From: Saposhnikovia divaricata
Taxonomy: Eukaryota; Streptophyta; Magnoliopsida; Apiales; Apiaceae
Assembly: GCA_036435485.1 (NCBI GenBank)
Contig: CM071597.1
Span: 51,629,881-51,693,880, forward strand
Direction: 5' to 3'
Length of the DNA: 64,000 bases
Part shown: positions 9,939-21,005 of the stretch, one piece after another
How the letters are laid out: the number at the start of each line of letters is the position of its first letter
How positions within the stretch are numbered: position 1 is the first letter of the stretch
Position numbers and translations under genes: made by a program
The notes under the pieces: model-generated
The model's database searches: none
Told to the model about the DNA's origin: nothing
The model's input: the letters and a program-made list of their open reading frames with translations, nothing else

Positions 9939-12009
9939 AATTTCTTGTTTATGTCAAAGGAAGAGGACTCACCACTGAAGGCCATTGATTTTGGTCTTTC
10001 AGATTTTGTGAAGCCAGGTATTCCCCTTTACCTCCAATAACCTCTTACTTCCGTGTTTTCCACACTGTTTCGTATCCGAAAGTTGACCATTCTAAGTGTT
10101 CATTTATAGATGAAAGGCTCAATGATATCGTTGGCAGCGCTTATTACGTTGCGCCTGAAGTTTTGCATAGATCTTACAGTACAGAGGTAGATGTCTGGAG
10201 TATTGGTGTCATATCATATATATTATTATGTGGTAGCCGTCCATTTTGGGCTCGAACAGAATCTGGAATCTTTAGAGCAGTTTTAAAAGCTGATCCTATA
10301 TTTGAGGAACCACCTTGGCCTTCTCTCTGCTGAGGCAAAGGACTTTGTCAAACGTCTACTAAATAAAGATCCAAGGAAAAGGATGACTGCTGCTCAAGCT
10401 CTCAGTGAGTGCCTCAACTTTGACATTCTTGATTCTTAGATACCATTCTGTTCCCCTTTCCCATATGTTCATGAACGATACAAAATGTACCTTGCAGGTC
10501 ATCCATGGATTAGGAACAATAATGACATCAAAGTGCCACTGGACATATCAATATTTAAACTCTTAAAGGCTTATATGCGTTCTTCTCCTCTCCGGAAATC
10601 CGCTTTAAGGGTGTGTATGGTTCTTCTTCTTATATTGTAATCACCACTTTTAATGTTTTCTATTTACACAGAACCTTCTTTTTGTGTGTGTAGTTTCAGT
10701 CCCCATGTCATATTACTGGCTATTGCTGATTAGTTTTCTTACTTTATATATTTGTATATAAAGCTAGTTGCCTGAAGTTACTAGTGTCCTGGAGAAATAT
10801 GTGTGTAAGTTGGTACAGAATATATGTACTAATTTTGACCTAGGTTTTGATTTGTGGCCGGACTTAAAACTTATGACCTTAAAGTTTACACAAAGATGAT
10901 CACTGTTGTCTCAATCTTACTCCCAAATTGAATTTGACAAATTGATGACGGTAGTATTCTGGTAGTTCTGGCTTCTACAATCTCTGGTTCCATATAATTT
11001 CAAAAAGATTGTTCTTGAAAAAATGTTTTTGCTTGTGTAGTGTTCAAAATCATATTAAGATACAACAATTGATATTTGTTTTAAAAACCCATCTAGAGGA
11101 GAGAAAGCGATAGTATGGAAAAAGAATTAATAGGAAATATATCCAGGCAGATTTTCCTCTTCATTTAGAACCTACATATGGAAATCATTCAAATTTATAA
11201 TGCCTTCACTGACTCGATTCTGCATTTACTTGCTGTGGAGTGCTAGTGTAGGACTAGCACCAGTAAGTCATTGGTTCTTAAATAGTAGTAATGATTATCA
11301 TGTTCTGCGGAATCGAGGACTACCCGGGTGGCTGTGTTTCTCGTCTGGTTTCTTGCGAATGATTTATTAAGGCTGTGTTTGTAGTCTTTGTGGCATGTTG
11401 CATTATTCTTTTGAAAATTGATTTTTTTTTTTAAAATAATTCTTGGTGTGCATGTGATGTTTTTGATAGGCTTCAAGGTCCTTTACACATTCTTAATAGT
11501 TCTATTCACTTTTGCAATCCTTCGCAGGCTTTATCCAAAACATTGACTGTAGATGAGTTATTTTACTTGAAGGAGCAATTTGCATTGTTGGAACCGAACA
11601 AAAAATGGGTCCATATGCTTGGATAACATCAAACAGGTTAATTTCTTGCAAAATATTATGTTTCCGTAGTTATCTTTTATTCGAATTATAATCTTATATT
11701 CAAGAATTTTGTCAGGCTTTGATGAGAAATGCGACAGATGCCATGAAGGAGTCACGTGTTCATGATTTTCTCGCCTCAGTAAGTGCTTCAACTTTTACAG
11801 ATTTCGAGGCTGAGATCAACCCTTCGCCCTAAATAAAAAAGTTGTTTTCAAGTAGCTAAATTATGTTTTCTTTGTGTTAGCTTAATGCCCTGCAATATAG
11901 AAGAATGGATTTTGAGGAATTCTGTGCAGCAGCTACAAGTGTCTATCAGCTTGAGGCTCTTGATCGATGGGAGCCTGGTCATACAGAGCCTGAACAAAGT
12001 GGTCACTGA
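9939..12009 (+). pseudogene. Captured CDPK-related kinase (CRK) fragment with exons and introns
   Basis: Six exon-like blocks with GT/AG borders: 9939-10017, 10110-10404, 10498-10610, 11528-11636, 11716-11778 and 11881-12009. Block 1 begins just after the catalytic-loop position and has AIDFGLSDFVKP, containing the DFG Mg-binding motif. Block 2 has DIVGSAYYVAPEVLHRSY, DVWSIGV and CGSRPFWARTESGIFRAVL. Block 3 has HPWI. Blocks 4-6 match the degenerate EF-hand-like tail of CRKs (ALMRNATDAMKESR, MDFEEFCAAATSVYQLEAL). The ATP-binding lobe and HRD loop are missing. A one-base deletion near 10325 shifts the frame at PPWPS, and another shift lies near 11610. Retained introns show DNA-level capture, not retroposition. 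No product is expected to be an active kinase. Confidence 0.9.
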
Positions 12010-12357
12010 AGTTGATATTGAGGGGCCTACCTAACCATTTAGTAACCAGTAGAGGTCCTAAATTAATTAAAGCTGACATCTCATAGTCTCAGGATCTATC
12101 CAAATATTCATCGTTCTCTTCTCGACTGTTCTTTTTAAGTCGAAGAACAAGAATGGTATGTAGAGTGTGTAATCTATCCAAACTCATTGAATGATTTAAT
12201 TCTGATTTGTAAATATATTTTTTAGATAATATACCGATCAGTTTTCTATTTTAAATACATTCTTTAGCTACTCCCCTCCATGTAGCTAGAAACATTTCTG
12301 ATTTGTAAATTCAGGTCAAAAATTAAAATAAACAAATTAAATTTTTTTTAATTTTTT

Positions 12358-12735
12358 GGACCTTATACGTCGGTTGTTTTGAAGAACCGACGTAAAAGGA
12401 TAACAATAAACAAATTAATTTTTTTTTTATTTTTTGGACCTTATACGTCGATTGTTTTGAAGAACCGACGTAAAAGGATAACAATATACGTCGGTTGTTT
12501 AGAGGAACCGACGTAAAATGATAACAATATACGTCGGTTGTTTAGAAGAACCGACGTAAAATGGTACAATATACGTCGGTTGTTTAGAAGAACCGACGTA
12601 AAAGGGTACAATATACGTCGCCTTTTTAACCGACGTATAAGACTCTGACCTTATACGTTGCCAGCCCATACGTCGTCATTTAACCAACGTAAAAGACCTA
12701 TTTAACCGACGTAAAAGGCCAGTTTTCTACTAGTG
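12358..12735. repeat. Right subterminal repeat array of the CACTA element
   Basis: Five to six units with TATACGTCGGTTGTTT and GAACCGACGTAAAA, each able to form a hairpin, run to the terminal inverted repeat. The motif matches the left array in inverted orientation. A short 5' piece (AAATAAACAAATTAATTTTTT) is also directly repeated here. Confidence 0.87.
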
Positions 12736-15270
12736 CTGGCTCACGGCCGCTTACACATCCCGGGAATCGTTCGTCAACTGTTCCCACACCTGCCAGAGTC
12801 CCTTTTTCTTTTTCTTTTAAAAACTTGATTTTGATAGAAAACTGAGTAATTGAGGTCCGACATCAGTCGACCGATGATTCTTGAAATCACACAAGAAGCA
12901 AACGAGACCGGGGGTTTTCGAAAATGTTTTGAGTTCGAAAGAGTTCGAGTTTGAAAGTGCTAAAGGTATCTTGGATTAGCTTTGCCTTTAAAATAATAAA
13001 CAATAATTAATAAATGATATTTTAAGATTTAATATTAATAATTAATAAAATAATTATTTAATTAAATAAGCTTTTAATCCAAGATAGGTATTTTGAGTAT
13101 TTACGAAGATATAAAAATAATTACTTAAGTATACGATACTCCCCGAATGACCCTTCGGGTTTTCGAAATTTAATTCGATATAATAATATACCGCTCCCCG
13201 GTCAATAGTATATACGGACCGCTACGACCTCTATTGCTAGAGTCATTGTCCGAAAAAAACATTTCATTCTAAGTTCAAGGGGTGCAAACATATATGTACT
13301 TATGCATCTCAATTTCATCGATACTTCGATAAACATAAACATTTGATATGATTGAAAACTACAAACACAACAGTGAAAGTCCTTGTATATGTAAGTTTTG
13401 AAAAGTAGACTTGCCTTGGTGAGGTTGGGGTGGTCGAGCTTGCGGAGTGGAACGATCTATACATAATCAATAGTCGATCGTTAGTACCTTAACAATATCT
13501 CTTTAATTGCGGGGTTTTAGGGGGTACAAAATTAACTTAATGACTTCTTCTTATGACACTCTAGCCCCACTATAGGTTCATGTCACCACTCGATTACGCT
13601 CGTCACTTATTCGACTTAATTTGGTTACCATATCCGAATCATATCCATTACCCCTAAAATTACACTCCACTTACGACTTTTTCCCTTGCGCGAATTTTAC
13701 TCTAGAATTTTTATAAAATGGATAATTATATATTTTAATCCAATTCTTTTTGGGTAGCCTTCCCCACTGCATTTACTAGCTTCTCTAATTTTTCCATGAT
13801 CCTACATAAATTTTTAGGGGTTTAAACAAGGTTCACAAGGGGACCATTTAGTGCAGTCCGGATTCCAGAAACACATTTCACTTCTCAGGCCATAACTCAC
13901 AATTTATACATCACCTAGTCATGAACCTTATATTTCTGGAAACTACATTCAAATACCTTTCCAACAATATATATTAGGACTTAAGGGGACAAGATTTAGG
14001 GGTTCAAAACCCTCCTACAAGACAGTACAAGTTCCTGGAAAAATACTCAGCATGCTTTTACACTTAACCAACCAAGAATCTTACATACACACCACAACCA
14101 TCATCTAAACCACCAAGATCATACTTTATAACATACATGGAGTTACATACACTAACCACAAGCTTAAAAATCACAACCACAACACTTAAACTCAAGATCT
14201 ACATCATCCATCACTTATATGTCCAAGATTCACACTAATAATCATGGATCTAACATTAAACATCACAAATACTACATGGCCAAGAAGGGTTAGGGTTTTT
14301 ATACCTTCTTGAGTATCTAGGAGCCTTGGGTATGCCTTACAAGTCTCAAGAACACCTTGGATGAGCTCCTACAATCCTTACAACTCAAGATCTAAATGAA
14401 AATTCAACATTGTTATTATTCATCAAAACTTTAACAATTTATAACTTGAAAACTAATGGATGAAAAGGGTTGGAATTCATAGTATACCTTCCTTATATGA
14501 TGTAGAGTGCCTAGGATTTTTGCCTTGAATTAAGAATGAAGAGAAGTGGAAGAAAGAATTTCTTCTTCCCCCTTTTTTGTGTTTGGCCGAGAGCAATGAA
14601 GCTTGGGGGGAAGAGTGTTTTTGTTTTTGCTTTTGGTGTTGGTTGATTAAAGTGTAAAGTGTGGTTGATATGTATTATATGTGTGTATATGTATCACATG
14701 GTACAAGCCTAGTGTCTAGACCACCATACCCTCTTGTCTCCTTGGAAAAGGTACCAACTAGTTACTATTCCTCTTGTCAACTTTGTATTACTAGTTTGCT
14801 TTCCTAACTACTTAGTTGCATGGGACTTGCATGCAATATCATTCCTTGTATCATTATTCTTCAACCAATGCTTGTCACTTAATCTTTAATTCGCATCGTA
14901 TCTTAATTAATTTCTCGTAATAATATTTTGTCGCGTAGAGACTTCCCTTGTAATTCCTTAAGTACTTAATTGTGTGAATTCCTCGAATATCCATAATTCC
15001 TCGTCATAATTCCTAATAAATCTTTTAATACTCCATTAACTCTCAAGTCCCAAGTTTTATAAATCTTACTAACAATAAGATTCTTGCCTCCAACAATCTT
15101 CCCTTTATCTTTCATAGTGAATGTAACAACATAGTTTCTCAGACAATCAATTCCATTAAACAACAGGGATGACTAGAAAGGTTCCAAATTGACAATGTCA
15201 CATGATATTATATAAAAGAAAATATTACAAAAATTAGGGTTCTTACACTATTTCTAGCCTATCATCAACC

Positions 15271-15894
15271 ATGGTGGATGTGGGTATTCGTTGGTCTCTT
15301 CCAAAGGATGGTTTCTTCAAGATTAATGTTCACGGATCCTTTTTCGTAGAAGCTCTTCTGAATGGCAACAGATCTGGAATTGGAATTGTAATAAGGGATG
15401 ATAGGGGTACTATAGTGCATATGTATGCTGGGTCTTTAGGCATACAAGAAAGAAGGTTGAATGAGTTTTACGCAATGCTCTTTGCATTACGCAAAGCTTT
15501 CTTTGGTGATTACCGTTTGTTGGAGCTTGAATCTGATCATCCAGGGGCTCATTAGGAGTGGCGTCATTCCCGTTTTGTATGCGAGATTCCGGAACATGAG
15601 TTTTTTATTAGGCAGTTAAACACCAGTAAAGAGGACAAAAATTTTGTCATTGATGAGGTCTCGGTTGGGGAAGAATGTAATAGGTTGGCTATGTATCTAG
15701 CTCATTTCGGAGCAAATAACTGGGATAGGATGGTGTTAATTGATGCTCCGTTTGGAAGGGTGAATGAGATATGGTACAATGACATGGGTTTAGGTCCGGT
15801 TGGTCCGCAGTTTGAAACAGTTCGAGAGAGATATATTGCTGATGGGGTGGTGCTTAATGATGTTGATGCGCAAGAAGATGAGATTATGAACTAA
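15271..15894 (+). pseudogene. LINE RNase H domain, interrupted
   Basis: One frame with a single internal TAG at 15553-15555. The N-terminal segment has WSLPKDGFFKINVHGSF, matching the KxNxDGS start of plant LINE RNase H domains but with His where the first catalytic Asp is expected. GIGIVIRDDRG, LNEFYAMLFAL (Glu position) and LELESDH (Asp position) follow. After the stop the same frame continues to TAA with AMYLAHFGAN, typical of the end of these domains. Function would be removal of RNA from the RNA-DNA hybrid during LINE reverse transcription. The His substitution and the stop suggest an inactive copy. Confidence 0.72.
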
Positions 15895-15961
15895 GCGGTC
15901 GGTTGGCTTGATTGCAGCTGGGTTTTCTGTTTGATCAGTCCATGTTCTCTAGTCCTTTTTA

Positions 15962-16345
15962 GAGCATTTCCAATGGTAATAGCTAAAATTATTAGCTATA
16001 TAATGATTATCTAAAAATTTACTGAACTGTAAGATGTTTTACTCCAATGATATTAGCTATAATGATTAGCTATATTTTAAAAATAGTATTTTTTTATTAT
16101 TTTAATAATATAAATATATGTAAGTAAATAAGATCGATGATGTGTCACGATATAAGTGGAGATAATGAATTATAGATATTATCTATATATTATAGATGTC
16201 CTCCAAATATAGAGGATGTCAAGATGATTATCTAAAATTTTACCTAACAGCATGTATGGTTGGAGAAGAAAAAATATAGATATCATCTAAAAATTGTGCC
16301 ATGTCATCAAATTTAGCTAACAGATGTGTAGCATTGGAGATGCTC
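15962..16345. mobile_element. PIF/Harbinger-type MITE
   Basis: A 384-bp AT-rich element with terminal inverted repeats GAGCATTTCCAATG and its near-complement CATTGGAGATGCTC. It is flanked by the 3-bp duplication TTA (15959-15961 and 16346-16348), the target type of PIF/Harbinger. No coding capacity. It is inserted in the LINE 3' untranslated region. Confidence 0.8.
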
Positions 16346-16543
16346 TTATCTCCTAGTTTTATTGTCTTGTTTGGTATCTGTAGTGAATTATTTTATTTAT
16401 CTCTTGTGGGCGTATGTCTGTCTTTTCGTTCGGTAGTAGCCAAGTGCAGTGTCCTCTTGTGTGTGGGTTTTAGGAGGTTGCTTGGCAAACTCTGTATTGG
16501 TTTTTAATGCATCGTCTTTTGCTCTTCAAAAAAAAAAAAAAAT

Positions 16544-16730
16544 CTTTCGATCATTAATATCTTCTTTCAAATTAAAATAAGTTACCTTTTTAATTTAAAA
16601 CAAATCTTACAATCATTAAAATATACCTGAAAATATCACACCATAATTTTCAAGAAAAATATAACACCTAAAATAAATAATAACATAATATAATTAATGG
16701 TAATTAGTCGATTACAATCATTAATATATA
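16544..16730. repeat. Degenerate copy of the AT-rich repeat also found inside the adjacent palindrome
   Basis: Contains CTTTTTAATTTAAAACAAAT, AAAATATCACACCATAATTT and GGTAATTAGTCGATTA. These phrases recur at about 17450-17540, 17900-18130, 18140-18240 and 18290-18400. It lies outside the palindromic element, so the repeat was present beside it. Confidence 0.6.
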
Positions 16731-18602
16731 CTAGCTTATAACCCGTGCAATGCACGGGTTTCTTGTAATATATTATAATTTTTATTTAATATTATAATTA
16801 TGTTTTTGCATAATCATTATTTTTAATAATTTTTTAAATTTTTATTTAATTTAATTTAATATACTCATGTTTATAGATTATATTCATGTTTCATTATTAT
16901 AAACAATGTATACGATTTTTAATATATTTTATTAATAATTAGGAAATATGATGTGATATTTACATGTATATATTAATGATTGTAAGATTTGCTGTAAATT
17001 AAAAAGGTAACGTAATAATATTAATGATTGAAAGATATGATAAAATTGATGTTTTTAAGTGTTTATAAAAGGTAATATGTTCAACTAAAAGTAAATGTGA
17101 AAAAGGCAATCACTAATTACCATTAATTTTATATATTAATTTGAAAAAGGCAATCGACTAATTACCATTAATTTTTTTATCTTAATCGACTAATTATCAT
17201 TAATTATAACGTGTTTTAATTGGAAAGAAAATATTAATGATGGAAAGATATGATACGATTGATGTTTTTAGGTGTTTATAAAAGGTAATATCTCGACTAA
17301 TTACCATTAATTATATTATGTTATTATTTATTTTAGGTGTATTTATGTTTCTTTATAATGAAGGGTATATAAGTAAATTCACTAAGTACCAAAAAACAGG
17401 TACCAAAACTTTCAATGTTTCGAAATTTATATAATAGTATAGATACCCGAAAATATCACACAATAAATTTCAAGAAAAATATAACACCTAAAATAACATA
17501 ATATAATTAATGGAAATTAGTCGATTAACATAATAAAATAATGGTAATTAGTCGATTACCTTTTTCACATTAACATAATAAAATTAATGGTAATTAGTCG
17601 ATTGTCTTTTTCACATTTACTTTTAGTTGAAGATATTACCTTTTATAAACACCTAAAAACATCAATCATATCATATCTTTTGATCATTAATACTCCCTCT
17701 GTCCCACTTTTATTGTTCATTGACCAAAATCCACCTTTTATTCAGTTATGCCAAATAAATTTAAAGTTGCCAAACAATTGTATTATTTTTCATAAAGGTT
17801 AACATAATCAACACATAAATTATCATATTAATTAAATATGGACAATATTTTTGGGACAAGGAAAATAGGAAATATTGGACAATAGAAGTGGGACGGAGGG
17901 AGTATTTCCTTTCGAATTATAATGCGTTGCCTTTTTAATTTAAAACAACCTTTTTCATATTAACATAAAAAAATTAATGGTAATTAGTCGATTGCCTTTT
18001 TCACATTACTTTTAGTTGAAGATATTACCTTTTATAAACACCTAAAAATATCAATCATATCATATCTTGCAATCATTAATATTTCTTTTCGAATTAAAAC
18101 ACATTACCTTTTTAATTTAAAACAAATCTAACAATCATTAATTTATACCATAAAATATCACACCATAATTTTCAAGAAAAGTATAACACCTAAAATAAAT
18201 AAAACATAATATAATATATGGTAATTAGTCGATTGCCTTTTTCACATTACTTTTTAGTTGAAGATGTTACATTTTATAAACACCTAAAAAGATCAATCGT
18301 ATCAAATCTTACGATCATTAATATTTTCTTTCTAATTAAAATACTTTACCTTTTAATTTAAACATTAATATATACCCAAAATTATCACACCATATTTTTC
18401 AATTATTAATAAAAATATATTTAAAATCGTATACGTTGTTTATAATAAGGAAATATTAGTATAATCCGTAAACATGGGTATATTAAATTATATCAAATTA
18501 AAATTTAAAAAAATTATTAAAAATAATGATTATATAAAAACATAATTATAAAATTTATAACATAATATAAGAAACCCGTGCATTGCACGGGTTATAAGCT
18601 TG
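16731..18602. mobile_element. Large inverted repeat with a Helitron-like 3' end at both edges
   Basis: The left edge read on the minus strand is hairpin CCCGTGCATTGCACGGG, then TTATAAG and CTAG followed by T. The right edge on the plus strand has the same hairpin (18575-18591), TTATAAG and CTTG. A hairpin about 10 bases before CTRR followed by T is the 3' signature of Helitrons. The arms match in inverted orientation for several hundred bases. The interior has a degenerate tandem repeat carrying CACCTAAAAACATCAATCAT and TAATGGTAATTAGTCGATT, plus a Stowaway MITE. No Rep/helicase frame is visible. The Helitron assignment is my reading of the ends; a foldback element is the alternative. Confidence 0.6.
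17693..17902. mobile_element. Stowaway (Tc1/Mariner) MITE
   Basis: A 210-bp element with terminal repeats CTCCCTCTGTCCCACTTTTA and, at the other end, GTGGGACGGAGGGAG. It is flanked by TA on both sides (17691-17692 and 17903-17904). Sequence and target site are diagnostic of Stowaway. It sits inside the palindromic Helitron-like element. Confidence 0.92.
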
Positions 18603-18606
18603 TATA

Positions 18607-18669
<63 letters not shown>
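18603..18669. repeat. (TA)n microsatellite
   Basis: An almost pure TA run with one CA interruption, directly beside the CTTG edge of the palindromic element. Confidence 0.9.
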
Positions 18670-18671
<2 letters not shown>

Positions 18672-19989
18672 AAAAACTGGTCGAAAATGACAATTGAAAA
18701 TTGTAATTTGAATTTTCAATTTACATAAATTACAAAATAATACATTTTTAAATATCCTATTATCATATAAAAATAATTTTATCAAAAACAAGGGCTCGGA
18801 TTCAGTACAGGGGCTGGATCCGAAAATTAAAATACGAAATAACTGTATTCTAAAAATATAAAAATTATAGAAAAATAGAATAAAATATTCTATGCTACAC
18901 AGAAGTCACATAACACGTATGGGACAATTTTCCTATTTAATAAAAATCAAAACGCATTTAAATGCATTAAAAATAAACTGAAACACAATAAAATGAACTA
19001 AAAATATATTTTGATATAATAAATTACACGTAATTTTCCCGGTCATTACAGTATTTGGCAAGCAAGGAAGGAAAAAGGAGAAAAAAGCAAGCAAGGAAAA
19101 AGGAGAAATTTTTTACACAATATTCAAACCTTCACAATATAATTGGGGAATTTGGAAATTCAATATAAGATTCAAATGAGAATATTGTTGGAGGAAAAGA
19201 TGTATTGTTTATAGGTCTTTGGAACCCTAGTTAGACAAATTGACAAAGTATTTGGCTGTAGTCAGTTTTTGCTTAAAGTAGAGGTAGGGAGTTGTGTTAA
19301 TGAATTAGACACAAGTAATAGTAAAAGATGAAGGAAACCAAATATGAGATTTGTGAACATAATGAAAATATCACCAATGATAGAGCTAAGAATTCTAAAC
19401 TAATAGATTTAACTATCACCGACTTGTCTGAGCTGAAATTGAGGGCCTCGTTTGTGTATCAAACTTTATTGTTAGATAGGGAACTTGGAACTCTTTGGAA
19501 AAAGTATTCCTAGGATAACTTAATAATGTGTTTGGTTAATCGTTATGTAACTTCAGGTTACAAATTTTTGTTTTGATCATTTACAAACTTCTGAAGAACT
19601 TTTTTATCAACCATATAAAGCATATTGAGACGATAGTAATAAAAATAAATATAAACTATTAAAAAGCTGCTACATAGGAAATTAAAAAACAAATCTTTAG
19701 CATCCATGCAGAAACCAAGGTGATCCATGGTTAAATATGCAAAACAGAAATCAATTCATTAAGAAGAGATGAGAAGTCTAATGAGAAGGGAATGGGAAAA
19801 AATATAGGGGCATGAAGCAAAGAAAAAAGTTTGTAAATCTCTAGTCACACTTGTAGCTTTCATCCTCTTCCATTTTCAGCCACAACCAATCTTTAGCCAG
19901 TTGAGAACCGATCAAGAATCAGGAATAAACAAGGTCTGCATATAAGTCTATCTAATATCTTCTGGTAGACTAAAACAATAGTGTCTGTC
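18670..19989. other. Unassigned AT-rich sequence
   Basis: No domain, terminal repeat or exon that I can support. A frame at 19328-19513 codes for 61 residues (MKETKYEICEHNENI...), with no recognisable motif and no neighbouring exon. GGGCTCGG and GGGGCTGGATCC form a short GC-richer island near 18790-18822. This may be an old transposon or gene remnant. Confidence 0.3.
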
Positions 19990-20475
19990 TCTAAGGGATC
20001 CAAGGCAATTTATCTCCCTACCTTGATGATTTGTTCCGGAGATAGCCCTTCAACTTTTATAAGCTAAGAATTCACTAGCATTCTTTTCTTAGCACCATTT
20101 GATTAGTGCGAAAGCAACTAGTTGGTCTTGCAATTCATTTCCATTTTCCATCATTATTCTTTTGCAAACCCATATGTAAGTTCTTTTACAGTTTCCAGTG
20201 TGTTTCTCTCATTCTCATGAGAACTTGAATTTGTAGATTGAGCATCTATTCTGCGATTAACCTCAATTTCAAAATTCCCTTTTTGTTAGCCAAAATTTTG
20301 AGATGGATTATTTTCCTCATCCTTCACAATTTCTTCAGCCGCATCAGCTGAACTTTAGACACGTTTCCAGTTATCTCTATCTTTGCCAAATGATTGAGCT
20401 AATTCATCATAGAATGGGAAAGATTTTTTCTTAGTCCCTTTGCATTTTTGGATGACTCTGTAAAAATATAGAATC
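19990..20475 (-). pseudogene. Possible Myb/SANT-like DNA-binding protein remnant
   Basis: On the minus strand a frame reads VIQKCKGTKKKSFPFYDELA then QSFGKDRDNW, which resembles the end of the Myb/SANT-like domain found in many plant proteins and in PIF/Harbinger partners (FPFYDELAxxFGKDR). After a stop comes ADAAEEIVKDEENNPSQ, and further on VEGLSPEQIIKV, a helix like those near the C-terminus of such proteins. Stops and frame changes are frequent, so this is a decayed gene or a captured fragment. No ATG or complete exon structure can be assigned. The match is from memory of the family and is only moderate. Confidence 0.35.
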
Positions 20476-20843
20476 TGTTTCAATCCTACATTGAAAGGAG
20501 AGAAGAATCTGGCAATAACAGGGGACTGAAGCTGTAAAGCAAAGCTTAAAGCTAGGAGAAACTACCTTTCAGATTGTTCCAGTGGGATGTCAACTATATT
20601 TAGTAAGAAAAAAAATGCATACATGTACATAGAGAAAGTAAATACTACTATTATTTTATACAAATAAATTAGTTCCTAGCAAATAAACAGAGAGGAAAAC
20701 TATTAGTAGAGGATATTTACATATAATATAGATAAACATAAGCTCAATTGAATTCACCCTAAAATTACACGTGCCTAATAACTACTGGCATATTAGGGGT
20801 TCGGATTATAAGAAATGTTCATAAACAATATTTAAATGGTCAT
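20476..20843. other. Unassigned AT-rich sequence
   Basis: No frame or repeat boundary recognised. It ends where a pol-derived scrap and dispersed repeat copy 1 begin. Confidence 0.3.
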
Positions 20844-21005
20844 TTCGGCAGTAGTGAGAACTTTACTCATGGGAGGCTATTATATATTTATGATTTTATA
20901 TATTTATAAAATCATAAATATATAATATGTATGACATAAAAATAAAAAATATTAAGAATATTTTCATGACATGCGTTCAAAAAAAAATATTTTCATGTCA
21001 CAAAT
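20844..21005. repeat. Dispersed repeat, copy 1 (with fused pol scrap)
   Basis: It begins with GTGAGAACTTTACTCATGGG, the same protease-region scrap found at 62222, then a perfect hairpin (20881-20899 with 20906-20924), then AAGAATATTTTCATGACATG and ATATTTTCATGTCACAAAT. The copies at 55440-55604 and 62222-62430 share the downstream part. The pol-to-repeat junction is the same in copies 1 and 3. Confidence 0.8.

Larger units (their letters stand above)
8514..12735. mobile_element. Non-autonomous CACTA transposon carrying host gene pieces (Pack-CACTA)
   Basis: It starts CACTAGTACAAAACTGACC and ends with the inverse, whose complement reads CACTAGTAGAAAACTGGCC. A 3-bp target duplication CTG flanks it (8511-8513 and 12736-12738), and the empty site is present in element C's LTR. 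Both subterminal regions are filled with palindromic units around TACGTCGGTT...CCGACGTA, a hallmark of En/Spm-type CACTA elements and likely transposase-binding sites. No transposase frame is visible, so it needs an enzyme from elsewhere. Its cargo is a set of exons and introns of a CDPK-related kinase (9939-12009). Confidence 0.93.
1..15247 (-). mobile_element. Element A: Tekay-type chromovirus (Ty3/gypsy), left end outside window
   Basis: LTR retrotransposon read right to left. The order on the minus strand is 5' LTR (15247-7538), initiator-Met primer-binding site (7533-7522), an extra ORF, gag, protease, RT, RNase H, integrase with chromodomain, polypurine tract and 3' LTR (1103 to beyond base 1). 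Both LTRs begin TGTAAGAACCC on the minus strand, and bases 1-1103 match 14148-15247 with roughly 1-2% differences, so the insertion is young. RT motifs and the C-terminal chromodomain point to the Tekay/Del chromoviruses. The base after the right end starts CTATT; its target-duplication partner lies outside the window. The 5' LTR was later split by a CACTA element. LTR length without that insertion is about 3.48 kb. Confidence 0.93.
7538..15247 (-). repeat. Element A 5' LTR, split by a CACTA insertion
   Basis: On the minus strand it runs from TGTAAGAACCC at 15247 to GGGGCGTCACA at 7538, next to the primer-binding site. A CACTA element occupies 8514-12735; removing it and one copy of the CTG duplication gives an LTR of about 3.48 kb. 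The rejoined flank (GACCGCCTG / GCTCACGGCC) matches the uninterrupted LTR of element C near 37485-37510. Segments around 8330-8480 and 13060-13260 align with element C's LTR, so A and C are one family. ORF-like stretches at 7761-7964, 8265-8516 and 14966-15163 fall in LTR sequence and are not genes. Confidence 0.9.
15248..16543 (+). mobile_element. 3' end of a LINE (L1-type) with RNase H domain and poly(A)
   Basis: An RNase H-like coding segment (15271-15894) is followed by about 640 bases of untranslated sequence and a 15-A tail at 16529-16543, the 3' structure of a plant L1-type LINE. Element A abuts it at 15247, so A probably inserted into this LINE and the 5' part lies to the left of the window. 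A PIF/Harbinger-type MITE interrupts the untranslated part. Confidence 0.72.

Noticed and set aside
15962..16345. Treating the MITE as a Mutator element with 9-bp duplication
   Set aside because: Flanks do not share 9 bp; the clear shared triplet is TTA with GAGCAT ends, fitting PIF/Harbinger.
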